DNA of 64,000 nt from Bordetella sp. LUAb4. GTDB lineage: Bacteria > Pseudomonadota > Gammaproteobacteria > Burkholderiales > Burkholderiaceae_B. Location: the NCBI RefSeq assembly GCF_021325795.1, contig NZ_JAHPZX010000005.1:186001-250000 (forward strand), given 5' to 3'. A program made the position numbers and the translations under genes. Below are positions 8,360-18,702 of this stretch, one piece after another. The notes under the pieces were generated by a model. It was not told where the DNA came from. It saw only the letters and a program-made list of their open reading frames with translations, and did no database searches. Within the stretch, counting starts at the first letter, position 1. The number at the start of each line of letters is the position of its first letter.

Positions 8360-9007
8360 TCAGATCTTGGCCCGGCGCGATGCGGGCGTTTGGCGGCGCG
8401 GGCGCAGCAGGGTGGCCAGCAGCCACAACCCCAGCACCACTGAGATAGCCGTGCCGATGAACATCACGATCTGCCCGCCACCGCCCGCCAGGCCATCCTC
8501 CATGCCGCGTGCGGTCAGGTAGCCGGGCGCCAGCATGACCGGCATCCAGACCACGGCCGACAGCACATTGGCCAACTGGAAACGGCCATTGGGCATGCCC
8601 ATGACGCCGGCGACGGTGGGAATGATGGCGCGGATGGGGCCAAGAAAGCGCCCCAGCAGGACGGAAGCGAAACCGTAGCGGTAGAAAAACAGGCGGGCCC
8701 GCGCCACGGTCTGGCGCTGGCGGTTCAGCGGCCGGCGCCGCAGGATGCCCGGTCCCAGCCAGCGGCCCAGGCCATAGGAAATGGCATCGCCGATGATGGC
8801 GCCGGCGATGCCCCAGGCCAATATGGTCCAGCCGTCCAGCGTGCCGCTGCCCACCAGGCCGCCGGTGACCAGCATCAGGGCGGTGGCGGGCACGAACAAA
8901 CCGACCAGCACTAACGATTCGCCCAGGGTCAGCAGACCCGTGACCAAACCTGCCCATTCCTGATGGGTCTCGATGAAACGGCGAACCTGTTCGATGAAAT
9001 CTGCCAT
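8360..9007 (-). CDS. DedA family inner-membrane protein
   Basis: A 215-residue DedA/Tvp38 (SNARE-associated) membrane protein. The characteristic re-entrant segments carry LGRFLGPIRAIIPTVAGVMGM and GDAISYGLGRWLG, with several other hydrophobic helices. DedA proteins are implicated in polyprenyl-phosphate or phospholipid recycling and envelope homeostasis. AAGGG lies about 7 nt before the ATG. It is the first gene of a two-gene minus-strand unit with the hypothetical protein at 7718-8347. Confidence 0.88.
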   Translation of the reverse strand: MADFIEQVRRFIETHQEWAGLVTGLLTLGESLVLVGLFVPATALMLVTGGLVGSGTLDGWTILAWGIAGAIIGDAISYGLGRWLGPGILRRRPLNRQRQTVARARLFFYRYGFASVLLGRFLGPIRAIIPTVAGVMGMPNGRFQLANVLSAVVWMPVMLAPGYLTARGMEDGLAGGGGQIVMFIGTAISVVLGLWLLATLLRPRRQTPASRRAKI

Positions 9008-9137
9008 GCGCGAACCCTTTAGGAGGAGTGGCCCTTGGGGGGATGCGTTATCTTACCCGTCGTTGCATGTCACGCCCGCGTCACGCGCGTTTGCCGGTGT
9101 CGTGGCCACAATACCCGAAATATCGACAAGGACGCCG

Positions 9138-10169
9138 ATGGATTCGTTGACGCACGTGGTAATGGGGGCCGCCTTGCAGGGCGCGTTGATGGGGCGCTGG
9201 CAAGGGCGTAAGGCGATGCTGTATGGCGCGCTGCTGGCGACCGTGCCGGACCTGGATGTCTTCGCTTCCTATCCCGATCCCGTCTCGTCCTTGACCCATC
9301 ACCGCGGTTTCAGCCATTCGGTGTTCATGCTGACCGGGCTGGCATTGTTGCTGGCGTGGCTGATCCGCAAGCGCTGGCCGAACGCACCCTATAGCGGCCC
9401 ACGCTTGCTGCTGACGATCTGGCTGCTGCTGATCACCCATCCGCTATTGGATGCGCTGACCACGTACGGGACCCAGTTGTTCTGGCCCTTGCCTTACCCA
9501 CCGGTCAGCATCTCCAGCATCTACATCATCGATCCCATATTCACCTTGCCTTTGCTGGCGGCATTCGTCAGTTGCCTGTGGAAGGGCGCGCGGCATAGCC
9601 GCCTGCGCGCGGGCGCCCTGATATTTTGTGCGTTCTATCTGGCGTGCACCCTGGTTGGCAAGCATGTGGCCGAGCGCCGCGTGCGCCACGCGCTATCGCA
9701 GCAAGGCACGCACGTGGAAGCCATTTTTTCGGCGCCCATGCCCCTGAATAGCTTGCTGTGGCGGGTCATCGCGCGGGTGCCGGGCGGGGATTATTACGAA
9801 GCCGTGACGGGCGCCTTCGATCGGGGGCAACCCGAGATGTTGCGCCAGCCGCTGCATACGGAGCTGGGGGCGGCGTTGGATGGTGATCCGCTGGTGGCGC
9901 GGTTCAACTGGTTCACCCGCGGCTGGCTGCGCTACGACGCGGTGGGCAAGGATCTGGTGGTTACCGATCTGCGCATGGGCATGCCGGGGTATTTCATATT
10001 CCGCTACGAAATGGGGCAGCAGAATGCCAGCGGCCGTTGGGTATCGGTCACGCCCACGCGCTGGCAAAGCGAGCGGGGCGGCTGGCCGGAATTGCAATTG
10101 ATCCTGCGCCGCATCGTGACCGAACAACCGCCCCTGCCCTTGCAGACATGGGCGGCGCGCGGTAACTAG
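9138..10169 (+). CDS. YdjM-like membrane-bound metal-dependent hydrolase (DUF457 type)
   Basis: A 343-residue inner-membrane protein of the YdjM/LexA-regulated metal-dependent hydrolase group. Conserved His/Asp clusters are MDSLTHVVMGA at the N terminus, LTHHRGFSHS near residue 55 and THPLLDALTTYG near residue 100, with hydrophobic helices between them. The C-terminal half is soluble and less conserved. The ATG at 9138 gives the conserved MDSLTH start. It converges with coaBC, and the two stop codons share the palindrome CTAG. No SOS box is visible upstream. The substrate is unknown. Confidence 0.83.
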   Translation: MDSLTHVVMGAALQGALMGRWQGRKAMLYGALLATVPDLDVFASYPDPVSSLTHHRGFSHSVFMLTGLALLLAWLIRKRWPNAPYSGPRLLLTIWLLLITHPLLDALTTYGTQLFWPLPYPPVSISSIYIIDPIFTLPLLAAFVSCLWKGARHSRLRAGALIFCAFYLACTLVGKHVAERRVRHALSQQGTHVEAIFSAPMPLNSLLWRVIARVPGGDYYEAVTGAFDRGQPEMLRQPLHTELGAALDGDPLVARFNWFTRGWLRYDAVGKDLVVTDLRMGMPGYFIFRYEMGQQNASGRWVSVTPTRWQSERGGWPELQLILRRIVTEQPPLPLQTWAARGN

Positions 10170-11362
10170 CGCGGCAGCCGGGTGGCGATTTCCGCGATCA
10201 GGCGGCGCGCCGCGTCCAGTTTGGCGGCGGCGGGCAGCGCATGTTCGCCTTGTTCGTCGAACAGCACCATGCGGGTGTCGTCGGCGTCCATGACTTCCTG
10301 GGCGATATTGCCCACCAGCAGTGGAATGTTCTTGCGCTTGCGCTTGGCCTGGGCGTATTCCGACAGATTTTCCGTTTCGGCGGCGAAACCCACGCACCAG
10401 GGGCCGCTTTCCAGCCGCGCAACGTCAGCCAGGATATCGGGATTGGGCTCGAATTCCAGCACCGGCGCGCCGGCGCCGCCTTCGGTCTTCTTCATCTTCT
10501 GCGCGGCGGCGTTCTTCACGTGCCAGTCGGCCACCGCGGCCACCGCGATGAAAATATCGGCCTGGCGCACCTGCGCCATCACGGCCTGATGCATCTGCCG
10601 CGCTGTTTGTACCGGATAGACATCGACACCGCGCGGAGCGGGCAGGGCGGTCGGCCCGCTGATCAGGGTGACGCGGGCGCCGGCTTCACGCGCCGCGCGC
10701 GCCAGGGCGTAACCCGTTTTACCGGAGGAGCGGTTGCTGATCACGCGCACCGGGTCGATCGGCTCGACCGTGGGGCCCGCCGTAAGCAGCACGTGCTTGC
10801 CCGCCAGCGGCTTGGGCTGGAAGAAGGCAATCAGATCAGCCAGGATCTCATGCGGTTCGAGCATGCGCCCGCTACCGATTTCGCCGCAGGCCTGATCCCC
10901 CGAAGCGGGGCCCAGAATGGTGATACCGTCTTCGACCAGTTGCGCCGCGTTGCGCTGGGTGGCCGGATTGGCCCACATTTCGCGGTTCATGGCGGGCACC
11001 ACGATCAAGGGACAGGCCCGCGCCACGCAAAGCGTGGACAGCAGATCGTCCGCCATGCCGTGCGCCAGCTTGGCCATGAAGTCGGTGCTGGCGGGGGCGA
11101 TGACGATGGCGTCCGCGCCGCGGCTCAGGTCGATGTGCGGCATGTTGTTGGGTATGCGGGCATCCCAGGCGCTGACATAGACATGGCGGCCGGACAGCGC
11201 CTGCATGGTCACCGGCGTGATGAACTGCGTGGCGGCCTCGGTCATGACGACGTCCACCGTGGCGCCTTGTTCCGTCATGCGACGGACCAGTTCGGCGATT
11301 TTGTAGCAGGCGACGCCCCCGGTCAGACCGAGGACGATGCGTTTCTTGGCTAGATCTTGCAT
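10166..11362 (-). CDS. coaBC: Phosphopantothenoylcysteine decarboxylase / phosphopantothenate-cysteine ligase
   Basis: Bifunctional coenzyme A biosynthesis enzyme, 398 residues. The N-terminal CoaC flavoprotein domain shows LGLTGGVACYKIAELVR, the His-containing IPNNMPHIDLSRGAD and the substrate clamp VVPAMNREMW. The C-terminal CoaB ligase domain shows LLTAGPTVEPIDPVRVISN and SSGKTGYALARAA. The start at 11362 (MQDLAKKRIVLG) is the conserved one; an open frame continuing upstream is not coding. It is the last gene of the ribF-ileS-lspA-coaBC run. Confidence 0.95.
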   Translation of the reverse strand: MQDLAKKRIVLGLTGGVACYKIAELVRRMTEQGATVDVVMTEAATQFITPVTMQALSGRHVYVSAWDARIPNNMPHIDLSRGADAIVIAPASTDFMAKLAHGMADDLLSTLCVARACPLIVVPAMNREMWANPATQRNAAQLVEDGITILGPASGDQACGEIGSGRMLEPHEILADLIAFFQPKPLAGKHVLLTAGPTVEPIDPVRVISNRSSGKTGYALARAAREAGARVTLISGPTALPAPRGVDVYPVQTARQMHQAVMAQVRQADIFIAVAAVADWHVKNAAAQKMKKTEGGAGAPVLEFEPNPDILADVARLESGPWCVGFAAETENLSEYAQAKRKRKNIPLLVGNIAQEVMDADDTRMVLFDEQGEHALPAAAKLDAARRLIAEIATRLPR

Positions 11363-11427
11363 GGGGAAGCGCCGCGAATTCGTATTGAGGCGATTATCCG
11401 CTAAAACGGCGCGTCCCGGCGTGGGCG

Positions 11428-12027
11428 CTATGCCGCCTTGGGCTTGCGCATCCGCAGCAACTCGTCCAGCACCAGCAGAATGGCGCCGCAGGTGATGCCC
11501 ACGTCCGCCAGGTTGAAGGCGGGGTAGTACCAGTCCTTCCAGTAGAACAGCAGGAAGTCGATGACGTGCCCGTAGGCAACGCGGTCGATCACATTGCCCA
11601 GCGCGCCGCCCAGGATCATGGCCAGGGCCAGCGACAGGCGCGGCTGGCGGCCCGCCGTGCGGCGCAGGATGACGCCGATGATCACCGCCGCCACCAAGCC
11701 CAGCGCCGTGAAGAACCAGCGCTGCCAACCTGGCTGGTTGGCCAGGAAGCTGAAGGCCGCTCCCTGGTTGTAGACCAGCGTCAGGTCGAAGATGGGCAGC
11801 ACGTTGATGCGCTGCGCATACGTCAAGGCTTGGTCGAAGTACAACTTCGTCGCCTGGTCCACGACGATGATGGCCAGGGCCACCATCAACCAGAAACCCA
11901 GGCCGCGGCCGCGGGCCTGGGTCTGGGTCTGGTCTTGAACCTGGACCTCACCCTCGAGCGGGCCCCGGGCCTGCCCCTGGCTCGTTGCGCCCGCGGACGA
12001 CTGCGACTGCGGCGTGGCGTCAGGCAT
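11428..12027 (-). CDS. lspA: Lipoprotein signal peptidase (signal peptidase II)
   Basis: Inner-membrane aspartyl peptidase that removes lipoprotein signal peptides after lipidation. It has four hydrophobic helices and the catalytic motifs [15 protein letters not shown] and FNLADVGI, each carrying one of the two active-site Asp residues. At 199 residues it is about 35 longer than the E. coli enzyme because of a Gln/Ser/Gly-rich N-terminal extension (residues 1-40). The start overlaps the ileS 3' end by 8 nt, the widespread ileS-lspA coupling. Confidence 0.95.
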   Translation of the reverse strand: MPDATPQSQSSAGATSQGQARGPLEGEVQVQDQTQTQARGRGLGFWLMVALAIIVVDQATKLYFDQALTYAQRINVLPIFDLTLVYNQGAAFSFLANQPGWQRWFFTALGLVAAVIIGVILRRTAGRQPRLSLALAMILGGALGNVIDRVAYGHVIDFLLFYWKDWYYPAFNLADVGITCGAILLVLDELLRMRKPKAA

Positions 12028-14881
12028 GGTCGCGTGTCTCGCCCGTACCGAACAGATTGGTCACGCAGCGGCCGCAGATCAGCGGATGGGCCGTGTCGGC
12101 GCCCACATCGGCGCGATAGTGCCAGCAGCGCTCGCACTTCGCGTGCGTCGACGGCGTGATGCGGATGTCGAGCTCGCCCGCGCCTTCATGCACGTCCGCG
12201 CGGGAAACGATCAACACGAAACGCAGATCGTCGCCCAGGCTGCGCAGCAAGGCCAGATCGTCGCCGGAGGCACTGATGTCCACTTCGGCCTGCAGCGACG
12301 AGCCGATGTTGCCGGCGGTCCGAACTTCTTCCAGCTTGCGCAGCACGTCGGCGCGAATGGCGCGCAGGCGCGCCCACTTGGCCGGTAGTGCGTCGCCCTC
12401 GCCCAACGGCGGCAGCAGGTGGAAGACTTCCGTGAAGATGGTGGTGCGCGCGGCATCGGCTTGATGCTTCAGCGCCGAGTCGACCAGCACCTTCCACGAC
12501 TCTTCCGCCGTGAAGGACAGGATGGGCGCCATCAGCTTGATCAGCGCCTGGGCGATTTCCACCAGGGCGGTCTGGGCCGAACGGCGCGCCTTGCTCGACG
12601 TGCCGGTGGTGTAGAGCCGGTCCTTGAGGATGTCCAGGTAGAAAGCGCCCAAGTCTTCGGAGCAGAACGTCTGCAGACGCGAAACCGCGGGGTGGAAATC
12701 GTAGTTCTCGTAATTCGCCAGCACTTCGGCCTGCATCTGCGCCGTCATCGCCAGCGCATAGCGGTCGATTTCGGCCAGTTCGGCGTAGGGCACCGCATCG
12801 GCCGTGGCATCGAAATCGGCCACGTTGGCCAGCAGGAAGCGCAGGGTATTGCGGATGCGGCGATAGCTTTCCACCACGCGCTTGAGAATCTCGTCGGAGA
12901 TCGACAGCTCACCCGAGTAGTCGGTGGACGCGACCCACAGGCGCAGCACTTCCGCGCCCAGCGAATCGGACACCTTCTGCGGCGCGATCACGTTGCCGAC
13001 CGACTTGCTCATCTTGCGGCCCTGGCCGTCGACCACGAAACCGTGCGTCAGCAGCGCCTTGTAGGGCGGTTGGCCGTACAGCATGCAGCCGGTCAGCAGC
13101 GACGAGTGGAACCAGCCGCGATGCTGATCGGATCCTTCCAGGTACAGGTCGGCCGGCCACGCCAGCTCTTCGCTGTGCATGCCTTTGTAGGCGCCGTCCT
13201 TGCCGCCCAGCACGGTGGCGTGGGTGCTGCCGGAGTCGAACCAGACGTCCAGCGTGTCATGGCTCTTTTCGTACAGGTCGGCGTCGTCGCCGATCAGTTC
13301 GCGCGCATCCAGCGATTGCCAGGCTTCGATGCCGCCAACCTCGACACGCTGCGCGATCTGTTCCAGCAGTTCGAGCGTGCGCGGATGCAGGGTGCCGTTT
13401 TCCTTGTGCACGAAGAACGCCATGGGCACACCCCATTGGCGCTGGCGCGACAGCGTCCAGTCCGGGCGGTTGGCGATCATGGCGTGCAGGCGGGCGCGGC
13501 CCCAGGCCGGGTAGAAAGCGGTGGCGTCAATGCCGGCCAGCGCCGATTCGCGCAAGGTCGGGCCACCGTCCCTGGGCTGTACGTCCATCCCCGCGAACCA
13601 CTGGTTGGTAGCGCGGTAGATGATGGGCGTCTTGTGGCGCCAGCAGTGCATATAGCTGTGCTTGTGCTTTTCGGCGTGCATCAGCGAGCCGGCTTCGCGC
13701 AAGGCTTCGGTGATCTTGGGATTGGCGTCCCAGATCGACAGGCCGCCGAACAGCGGCAGGCTGGGCGCGTAGCGGCCATCACCCATGACCGGGCTGAGCA
13801 TGTCCTCGTCGCGCATGCCGTGCGCCTTGCACGACACGAAGTCTTCGATACCGTAGGCGGGCGCCGAGTGCACCACGCCGGTACCGGAGTCGGCCGTGAC
13901 GTAGTCGCCCAGGTAGACCGGAGCCACCCGGTCATAGCCGGCGTCGACGTGGGCCAGGGGGTGCTTGAAGGTGATGCCTTCGAGCTTGGCGCCGGACGCG
14001 GTGGCGATGACTTCACCTTGCAGGCCCCATTGCTGCAGGCAGGCGTCGACACGTTCGCGCGCCACCAGCAGCAGCGGACCGTTGGCGGGCGCCGGCGTCA
14101 CGCGCACCAGTGCGTATTCGATTTCCGGATGCACGTTCAGCGCCTGGTTCGACGGAATGGTCCAGGGCGTGGTGGTCCAGATGACGATGGCGCCGTCGTC
14201 CACCTGCGGCAGGCCGAAAGCCCGCGCCAGCGCAGGCTTGTCGGCGAAGCGGAAGGCCACGTCGACGGCGGGGTCGACACGGTCGGCGTATTCGACCTCG
14301 GCTTCGGCCAGCGCCGAGCCACAGTCGAAACACCAGTTGACCGGCTTCAGGCCACGGAACACATAGCCCTTGTCCATGATGTGGCCCAGCACGCGGATCT
14401 CGTTGGCCTCATTGGCATGACGCATGGTCATGTAGGGACGGTCCCAGTCGGCCAGCACGCCCAGGCGCTTGAAGTCCTTCTTCTGGCGGTCGATCTGCTC
14501 CAGCGCGTAGGCCCGCGCCTTGGACTGCATTTCGGCGACCGGCAGGTTCTTGCCGTATTTCTTTTCGATCTGGATTTCGATCGGCATGCCGTGGCAATCC
14601 CAGCCGGGCACGTAATGCGCGTCATAGCCGGCCATGTTGCGGCTCTTGACGATGATGTCCTTCAGGATCTTGTTGACCGCGTGGCCGATGTGGATGTCAC
14701 CGTTCGCATAGGGCGGCCCGTCATGCAGCACGAAGCGCGGACGCCCCTTGCTGGCGGCACGAATGGCCTGGTAGACACGGTTTTCCTCCCATTCGGCAAT
14801 CCAGGCAGGCTCGCGCTTGGCCAGGTCGCCCCGCATGGGGAAGGAGGTATCGGGCAGATTGAGAGTCTTTTTAGAGTCCAT
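12020..14881 (-). CDS. ileS: Isoleucyl-tRNA synthetase
   Basis: Class Ia synthetase charging tRNA-Ile, 953 residues from the ATG at 14881. The HIGH motif appears in [21 protein letters not shown] in [10 protein letters not shown], and the editing domain in [14 protein letters not shown]. The C-terminal zinc finger has [10 protein letters not shown] and CGRCV. The ATG lies inside the ribF 3' end (overlap 14871-14881). A TTG 9 nt further upstream is possible but less likely. Expression is probably coupled to ribF and lspA. Confidence 0.97.
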   Translation of the reverse strand: MDSKKTLNLPDTSFPMRGDLAKREPAWIAEWEENRVYQAIRAASKGRPRFVLHDGPPYANGDIHIGHAVNKILKDIIVKSRNMAGYDAHYVPGWDCHGMPIEIQIEKKYGKNLPVAEMQSKARAYALEQIDRQKKDFKRLGVLADWDRPYMTMRHANEANEIRVLGHIMDKGYVFRGLKPVNWCFDCGSALAEAEVEYADRVDPAVDVAFRFADKPALARAFGLPQVDDGAIVIWTTTPWTIPSNQALNVHPEIEYALVRVTPAPANGPLLLVARERVDACLQQWGLQGEVIATASGAKLEGITFKHPLAHVDAGYDRVAPVYLGDYVTADSGTGVVHSAPAYGIEDFVSCKAHGMRDEDMLSPVMGDGRYAPSLPLFGGLSIWDANPKITEALREAGSLMHAEKHKHSYMHCWRHKTPIIYRATNQWFAGMDVQPRDGGPTLRESALAGIDATAFYPAWGRARLHAMIANRPDWTLSRQRQWGVPMAFFVHKENGTLHPRTLELLEQIAQRVEVGGIEAWQSLDARELIGDDADLYEKSHDTLDVWFDSGSTHATVLGGKDGAYKGMHSEELAWPADLYLEGSDQHRGWFHSSLLTGCMLYGQPPYKALLTHGFVVDGQGRKMSKSVGNVIAPQKVSDSLGAEVLRLWVASTDYSGELSISDEILKRVVESYRRIRNTLRFLLANVADFDATADAVPYAELAEIDRYALAMTAQMQAEVLANYENYDFHPAVSRLQTFCSEDLGAFYLDILKDRLYTTGTSSKARRSAQTALVEIAQALIKLMAPILSFTAEESWKVLVDSALKHQADAARTTIFTEVFHLLPPLGEGDALPAKWARLRAIRADVLRKLEEVRTAGNIGSSLQAEVDISASGDDLALLRSLGDDLRFVLIVSRADVHEGAGELDIRITPSTHAKCERCWHYRADVGADTAHPLICGRCVTNLFGTGETRDHA

Positions 14882-15836
14882 GAACGGCAAAATAGGCGCG
14901 AGCGTTACGCGCGTCGTCGGCGATGGCGGCGGTCAGCGTGGGTAGATCGGGGAATTTTTCTTCGTCCCGCAGCTTGTGCAGGAATTCAACCCTTACGAGT
15001 TTACCGTAAGCGTCAACGCGCTCATCCAGGATGTGTGCTTCAAGCAGCACGCGGCCGTGGTCTTCGACCGTCGGCCGCACGCCAAGACTGGCGACGGCGG
15101 GCAGGGCGCGGTCGGCCAGGCCGTGTACGCGCACCACATAGATGCCGGAACGGGCGGCGCAGCGCTCCGCCACCCGCAGGTTCAGCGTGGGGTATCCCAG
15201 GGTGCGGCCCAGCTTCTGGCCGTGGATGACGTGGCCGCTCAAATGATAGGCGTGGCCCAACAGGTCACCGGCGCGGGCGAGGTCGCCCACCGCCAGGGCG
15301 GTGCGAACCTCGGAGCTGGACACCCGGTGGCCGTGGGCGTCGGTGACGTCGTCCAGGATTTCGACCTGGAAGTCGTAGCGGGCGCCCGCGGCGACCAACT
15401 GGTCGACGTCGCCCCGGCGCTTGCGGCCATAGCGGAAGTCCGGCCCGACCAGGACCTGGCGTACGCCCAGGCCTCGCACAAGCAGGCGCTCGACGAAGGT
15501 TTCGGGTTCCATGTCGGCCAGGTGGGCGTTGAAGCGCTCCACCACGACTTGCTCGACGCCGGCGCGGGCCAGGGCGTCCAGCTTGTCGCGCAAACCGGAG
15601 ATCCGGGTGGGGGCGAGCTCAGGCCGCTGGTTCAGCGTGGCGAAGTATTCGCGCGGATGCGGCTCGAAGGTCATTACCGTGGGCGTCAGGCCATGTTTCA
15701 GGCTGACGTCGCACAGGCGCGCCAGCATGGCCTGATGGCCCCGGTGGACACCGTCAAAGTTGCCGATGGTCAGGGCGCAGGGCCGGCGCGCGGACGGCGG
15801 CGGCAGGGAGCGGAAAATATGCAGCGATGGTTTCAC
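14871..15836 (-). CDS. ribF: Bifunctional riboflavin kinase / FAD synthetase
   Basis: Converts riboflavin to FMN and FMN to FAD. The N-terminal adenylyltransferase domain has [16 protein letters not shown] and [14 protein letters not shown]; the C-terminal flavokinase domain has [13 protein letters not shown]. The GTG at 15836 (V-KPSLHIF) is chosen because it gives the family N terminus; a GTG 24 nt upstream (15860) would add eight residues. Neither has a strong ribosome-binding site. It is divergent from purN and heads the ribF-ileS-lspA-coaBC unit. Confidence 0.94.
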   Translation of the reverse strand: MKPSLHIFRSLPPPSARRPCALTIGNFDGVHRGHQAMLARLCDVSLKHGLTPTVMTFEPHPREYFATLNQRPELAPTRISGLRDKLDALARAGVEQVVVERFNAHLADMEPETFVERLLVRGLGVRQVLVGPDFRYGRKRRGDVDQLVAAGARYDFQVEILDDVTDAHGHRVSSSEVRTALAVGDLARAGDLLGHAYHLSGHVIHGQKLGRTLGYPTLNLRVAERCAARSGIYVVRVHGLADRALPAVASLGVRPTVEDHGRVLLEAHILDERVDAYGKLVRVEFLHKLRDEEKFPDLPTLTAAIADDARNARAYFAVHGL

Positions 15837-15904
15837 GACGCAGAGTTTACAATTTTGCACCGGGGCGCTCCTGACCCCTGCCTGTTTTCAATGGAAGTTC
15901 TACT

Positions 15905-16582
15905 TTGGCGCAACCCGCTCCAACCACCGGCCGGCGCCGGATCGTCATTCTCATTTCCGGGCGCGGCAGCAATATGAGTGCGCTGGTCGACGCCTGTCAG
16001 CGCGAGCGCTGGCCGGCCGATATTGTTGCCGTCATCGCCAACAAGCCGGACGCCGGGGGCTTGGCGTGGGCGCGGGAACGGGGCCTGCCAACCGCTGCCG
16101 TCAACCACCGCGATTATGATGGCCGCGACGCCTTCGACACCGCCCTGGCCGCGGAAATCGACCGCCATGCCCCGGATTACGTCATTCTGGCCGGGTTCAT
16201 GCGTGTGTTGACGCCCGCTTTCGTGAATCGGTACGCTGGCCGGCTGGTCAATATCCATCCGTCGCTGCTGCCCGCTTTTCCGGGGCTGCACACCCATGCG
16301 CAGGCGCTGGCCACGGGTGTGCGAGTGCATGGCTGTACCGTGCATTTCGTCACGCCGTTGCTGGATCACGGGCCCATCATCGCCCAGGGCTGGGTGCCCG
16401 TACTGGCCGACGATACGCCGGATCTGCTGGCCGAACGCGTCTTGCTGGTGGAACACGAGGCTTTCCCGGCGGCGGTGCGCTGGCTGGCCGAAGGCCGGGT
16501 AAGCATGACCCCCGACCATCGTGTCGAGGTGCAAGGGGAGCCTGTCCGGCTGTTCGGCCTGCCGGCTGCCGCCGCCGAGTAG
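15905..16582 (+). CDS. purN: Phosphoribosylglycinamide formyltransferase
   Basis: Folate-dependent GAR transformylase of de novo purine synthesis, 225 residues. Conserved motifs are ILISGRGSNMSALVDAC (phosphate loop), ILAGFMRVLTPAFV, NIHPSLLPAFPGLHTHAQAL (catalytic Asn/His) and HFVTPLLDHGPIIAQG. The start is a TTG with GGAAG 7 nt upstream. It reads divergently from ribF, with only about 68 nt between the two starts. Confidence 0.95.
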   Translation: MAQPAPTTGRRRIVILISGRGSNMSALVDACQRERWPADIVAVIANKPDAGGLAWARERGLPTAAVNHRDYDGRDAFDTALAAEIDRHAPDYVILAGFMRVLTPAFVNRYAGRLVNIHPSLLPAFPGLHTHAQALATGVRVHGCTVHFVTPLLDHGPIIAQGWVPVLADDTPDLLAERVLLVEHEAFPAAVRWLAEGRVSMTPDHRVEVQGEPVRLFGLPAAAAE

Positions 16583-16818
16583 GGCGTCGGGACCGGGATC
16601 GGGGCGCCAGCACGCCGAAGCAGGGCGCTGAGACCTGGATTCTGTTTCCAGTAGTACGAATTGAGGTGTCGGGATCTGGTCCCGCGCCGATCGCAATATG
16701 AACGGCGTCGGTATCGAGTATGCCGGCGCGGCATGGCACGACATTGCCCGCCGGGCTGTCGTCGCAGTATTTTTTTGAATTAGCGAGTCGCCTGAGGCGC
16801 TCGCCCTTTGGAATCACC

Positions 16819-18702
16819 ATGAACAATCCGCGAAATTCCGCTCGCCGTCCCGCTGGTCCACGCCCGGGTGCCGCTTCCAAGGGAGCCGCTCGCGGCGATT
16901 CCCGCGGCCCTCGCGATACCCGTGACAGCCGCGGTCCCCGCGAAGGCGGCGATGGCCGTGATACGCGCGGCGCCCGTGACTCGTACGACAATCGTGGCCC
17001 CCGTGACACCGGCGACGCCCGTGGCTCACGTGGCGCTCGCGATTCGTACGACAACCGTGGCCCGCGCGAAGGCAGCGATGCCCGCGACAGTCGTGAATAC
17101 CGCGGATCCCGTGAGGGTGGCGACACGCGTGGCTCCCGTGAGACCCGTGGCCCGCGCGAAGGCGGCGATGCGCGTGACAGCCGCGAATACCGTGGCCAGC
17201 GCGACGGCCGCGATTCCCGCGGCCCGCGCGGCCCCCGTGAATCGCGCGGCCCCGGTGTCGAAGGCGCGCCGCTTTCCATGGCGGGTGTCCGCATCGAGCA
17301 AGTGAAAAGCGTCCTGGGTGAAATTCTGCAATGGCAATGGCCGGCCGACGCCACCCTGTCGCGCTGGCTGCGCGCCCACCGCGAACTGGGCGCCAACGAC
17401 CGTGCCGAAGTCGCCGAAGCGGTGTTCGACGTCATGCGCAACCTGCGCCGCTACCGTCACTACGGTGAAAGCGGCGTCGGCCCGGCCTCGCGCCGGCTGG
17501 CCGTGTTGGGCCTGGCGGCAACCCAGGGCCGCAGGGAGCTTGAATCTGGCCTGGCGCCGACCGAATCCGACTGGCTCGACCACGTCGCGAATATCGACCC
17601 CGCGTCCTTGCCGCGTGCCGTTCGGCAAAGCCTGCCGGACTGGCTGGACGAGCGCCTGGGCACCCTGGAAGATTCCGATGCCCTGATCGATGCCCTGAAC
17701 CAGCAGGCCCCGCTGGACATCCGCGTCAATCCCATGAAGGCCGACCGCGATGAAGTGCTTGGCGCCATGCAGGTCGGTCCCGAATCCCGTTATGCCCCAC
17801 AAGCGTCGCCCTATTCGCCCTGGGGCATCCGCCTGCAGGGCCGTCCGTCCGTCAACCGCTGGCCCCTGTTCGAGTCCGGCGGCATCGAAGTCCAGGACGA
17901 GGGCAGCCAGCTGCTGGCCCTGTTGGTGGCCCCGCGCCGGGGCGAGATGGTCATCGACTTCTGCGCGGGCGCCGGCGGCAAGACCCTGCTGCTGGGCGCA
18001 CTGATGCGTTCGACCGGCCGGCTCTACGCCTTCGACGTCTCGGCGTCGCGCCTGACCAAAGCCAAGCCGCGCTTCGCGCGCAGCGGCCTGTCCAATGTGG
18101 TTCCCGTGGTCATCGACAGCGAGAACGACGCCCGGGTCAAGCGCCTGGCAGGCAAGGCGCAGCGCGTGCTGGTGGATGCGCCGTGCAGCGGCATCGGCAC
18201 TTTGCGCCGTAATCCCGATCTCAAGTGGCGCCAGCATCCGGATGCGCTGGCCGAACTCTGCGCCTTGCAGTCGCGCATCCTGTCTTCGGCCGCGCGTTGC
18301 GTGGCGCCGGGCGGCCGCCTGGTCTATGCCACGTGCAGCCTGCTGCCCGAAGAAAACGAGGCGCAGGCGGAAATCTTCCTGGCCGCGCATCCTGAATTCG
18401 AACGCGTGGACGCCGCTGCCTTGCTGACCGCGCGCTGCGACGGCCTGATCCTGGCTGGCCCCTATGTCCAATTGCGTCCGGACGTGCATGGCACCGATGG
18501 CTTCTTCGCCGCGGTGTTCGAACGCCGCAAGACGCCCGCGCGCGTGGCCGAAGAGGAAGCCGCCGCCGTCGTCAAAGCCGCCGCCGCGGCGGCCGTCGTC
18601 GACGCCGTCGCCGATGCCACCGACGTAGCGCCGACTGAGGAAGCCGGGGAAAGCACCCAGGAAGCCCCTGTCCTGGCCCCGCCTAGCGCGCGCCCGGCGT
18701 GA
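16819..18702 (+). CDS. RsmB/NOP-family rRNA (cytosine-5) methyltransferase with Arg/Gly/Asp-rich N-terminal tail
   Basis: SAM-dependent RNA m5C methyltransferase, 627 residues. The catalytic core shows FCAGAGGKTLLL (SAM loop), VDAPCSGIGTLRRNPDLKW and YATCSLLPEENEAQAEIF, giving the two Cys of the RsmB/NOP mechanism. Residues about 22-150 are a low-complexity tail of RGP, RDSR, REGGDARD and RDSYDNRG repeats. The family core begins near Met154 (17278). The C-terminal 70 residues are Ala/Glu/Pro-rich. The tail may bind RNA non-specifically, as RGG-type tails do elsewhere. The 3' end overlaps the convergent exported-protein gene by 20 nt. Confidence 0.88.
   Translation: MNNPRNSARRPAGPRPGAASKGAARGDSRGPRDTRDSRGPREGGDGRDTRGARDSYDNRGPRDTGDARGSRGARDSYDNRGPREGSDARDSREYRGSREGGDTRGSRETRGPREGGDARDSREYRGQRDGRDSRGPRGPRESRGPGVEGAPLSMAGVRIEQVKSVLGEILQWQWPADATLSRWLRAHRELGANDRAEVAEAVFDVMRNLRRYRHYGESGVGPASRRLAVLGLAATQGRRELESGLAPTESDWLDHVANIDPASLPRAVRQSLPDWLDERLGTLEDSDALIDALNQQAPLDIRVNPMKADRDEVLGAMQVGPESRYAPQASPYSPWGIRLQGRPSVNRWPLFESGGIEVQDEGSQLLALLVAPRRGEMVIDFCAGAGGKTLLLGALMRSTGRLYAFDVSASRLTKAKPRFARSGLSNVVPVVIDSENDARVKRLAGKAQRVLVDAPCSGIGTLRRNPDLKWRQHPDALAELCALQSRILSSAARCVAPGGRLVYATCSLLPEENEAQAEIFLAAHPEFERVDAAALLTARCDGLILAGPYVQLRPDVHGTDGFFAAVFERRKTPARVAEEEAAAVVKAAAAAAVVDAVADATDVAPTEEAGESTQEAPVLAPPSARPA
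16882..17265 (+). repeat. Imperfect repeats encoding the RG/RD-rich tail of the methyltransferase
   Basis: In-frame imperfect repeats with recurring codons for Arg, Gly, Asp, Glu and Ser. RDSYDNRGPR occurs twice (about 16975-17005 and 17038-17068), and DARDSREYRG occurs twice (about 17078-17106 and 17168-17196). The pattern is protein-level rather than a clean DNA satellite, so it probably grew by in-frame duplication. Confidence 0.75.

Noticed and set aside
12419-15229. Open frame of over 900 codons on the plus strand
   Set aside because: It is antisense to ileS and ribF and is a by-product of GC-rich codon bias; composition is His/Gly/Arg-rich with no family motifs.
16882-17265. Possible CRISPR-like or satellite array
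   Set aside because: Units are irregular, in frame and protein-coding; no constant repeat with unique spacers.
17026-18489. Open frame of 487 codons on the minus strand
   Set aside because: Antisense to the methyltransferase. The repeated Thr/Ala stretches mirror the RG-rich tail.
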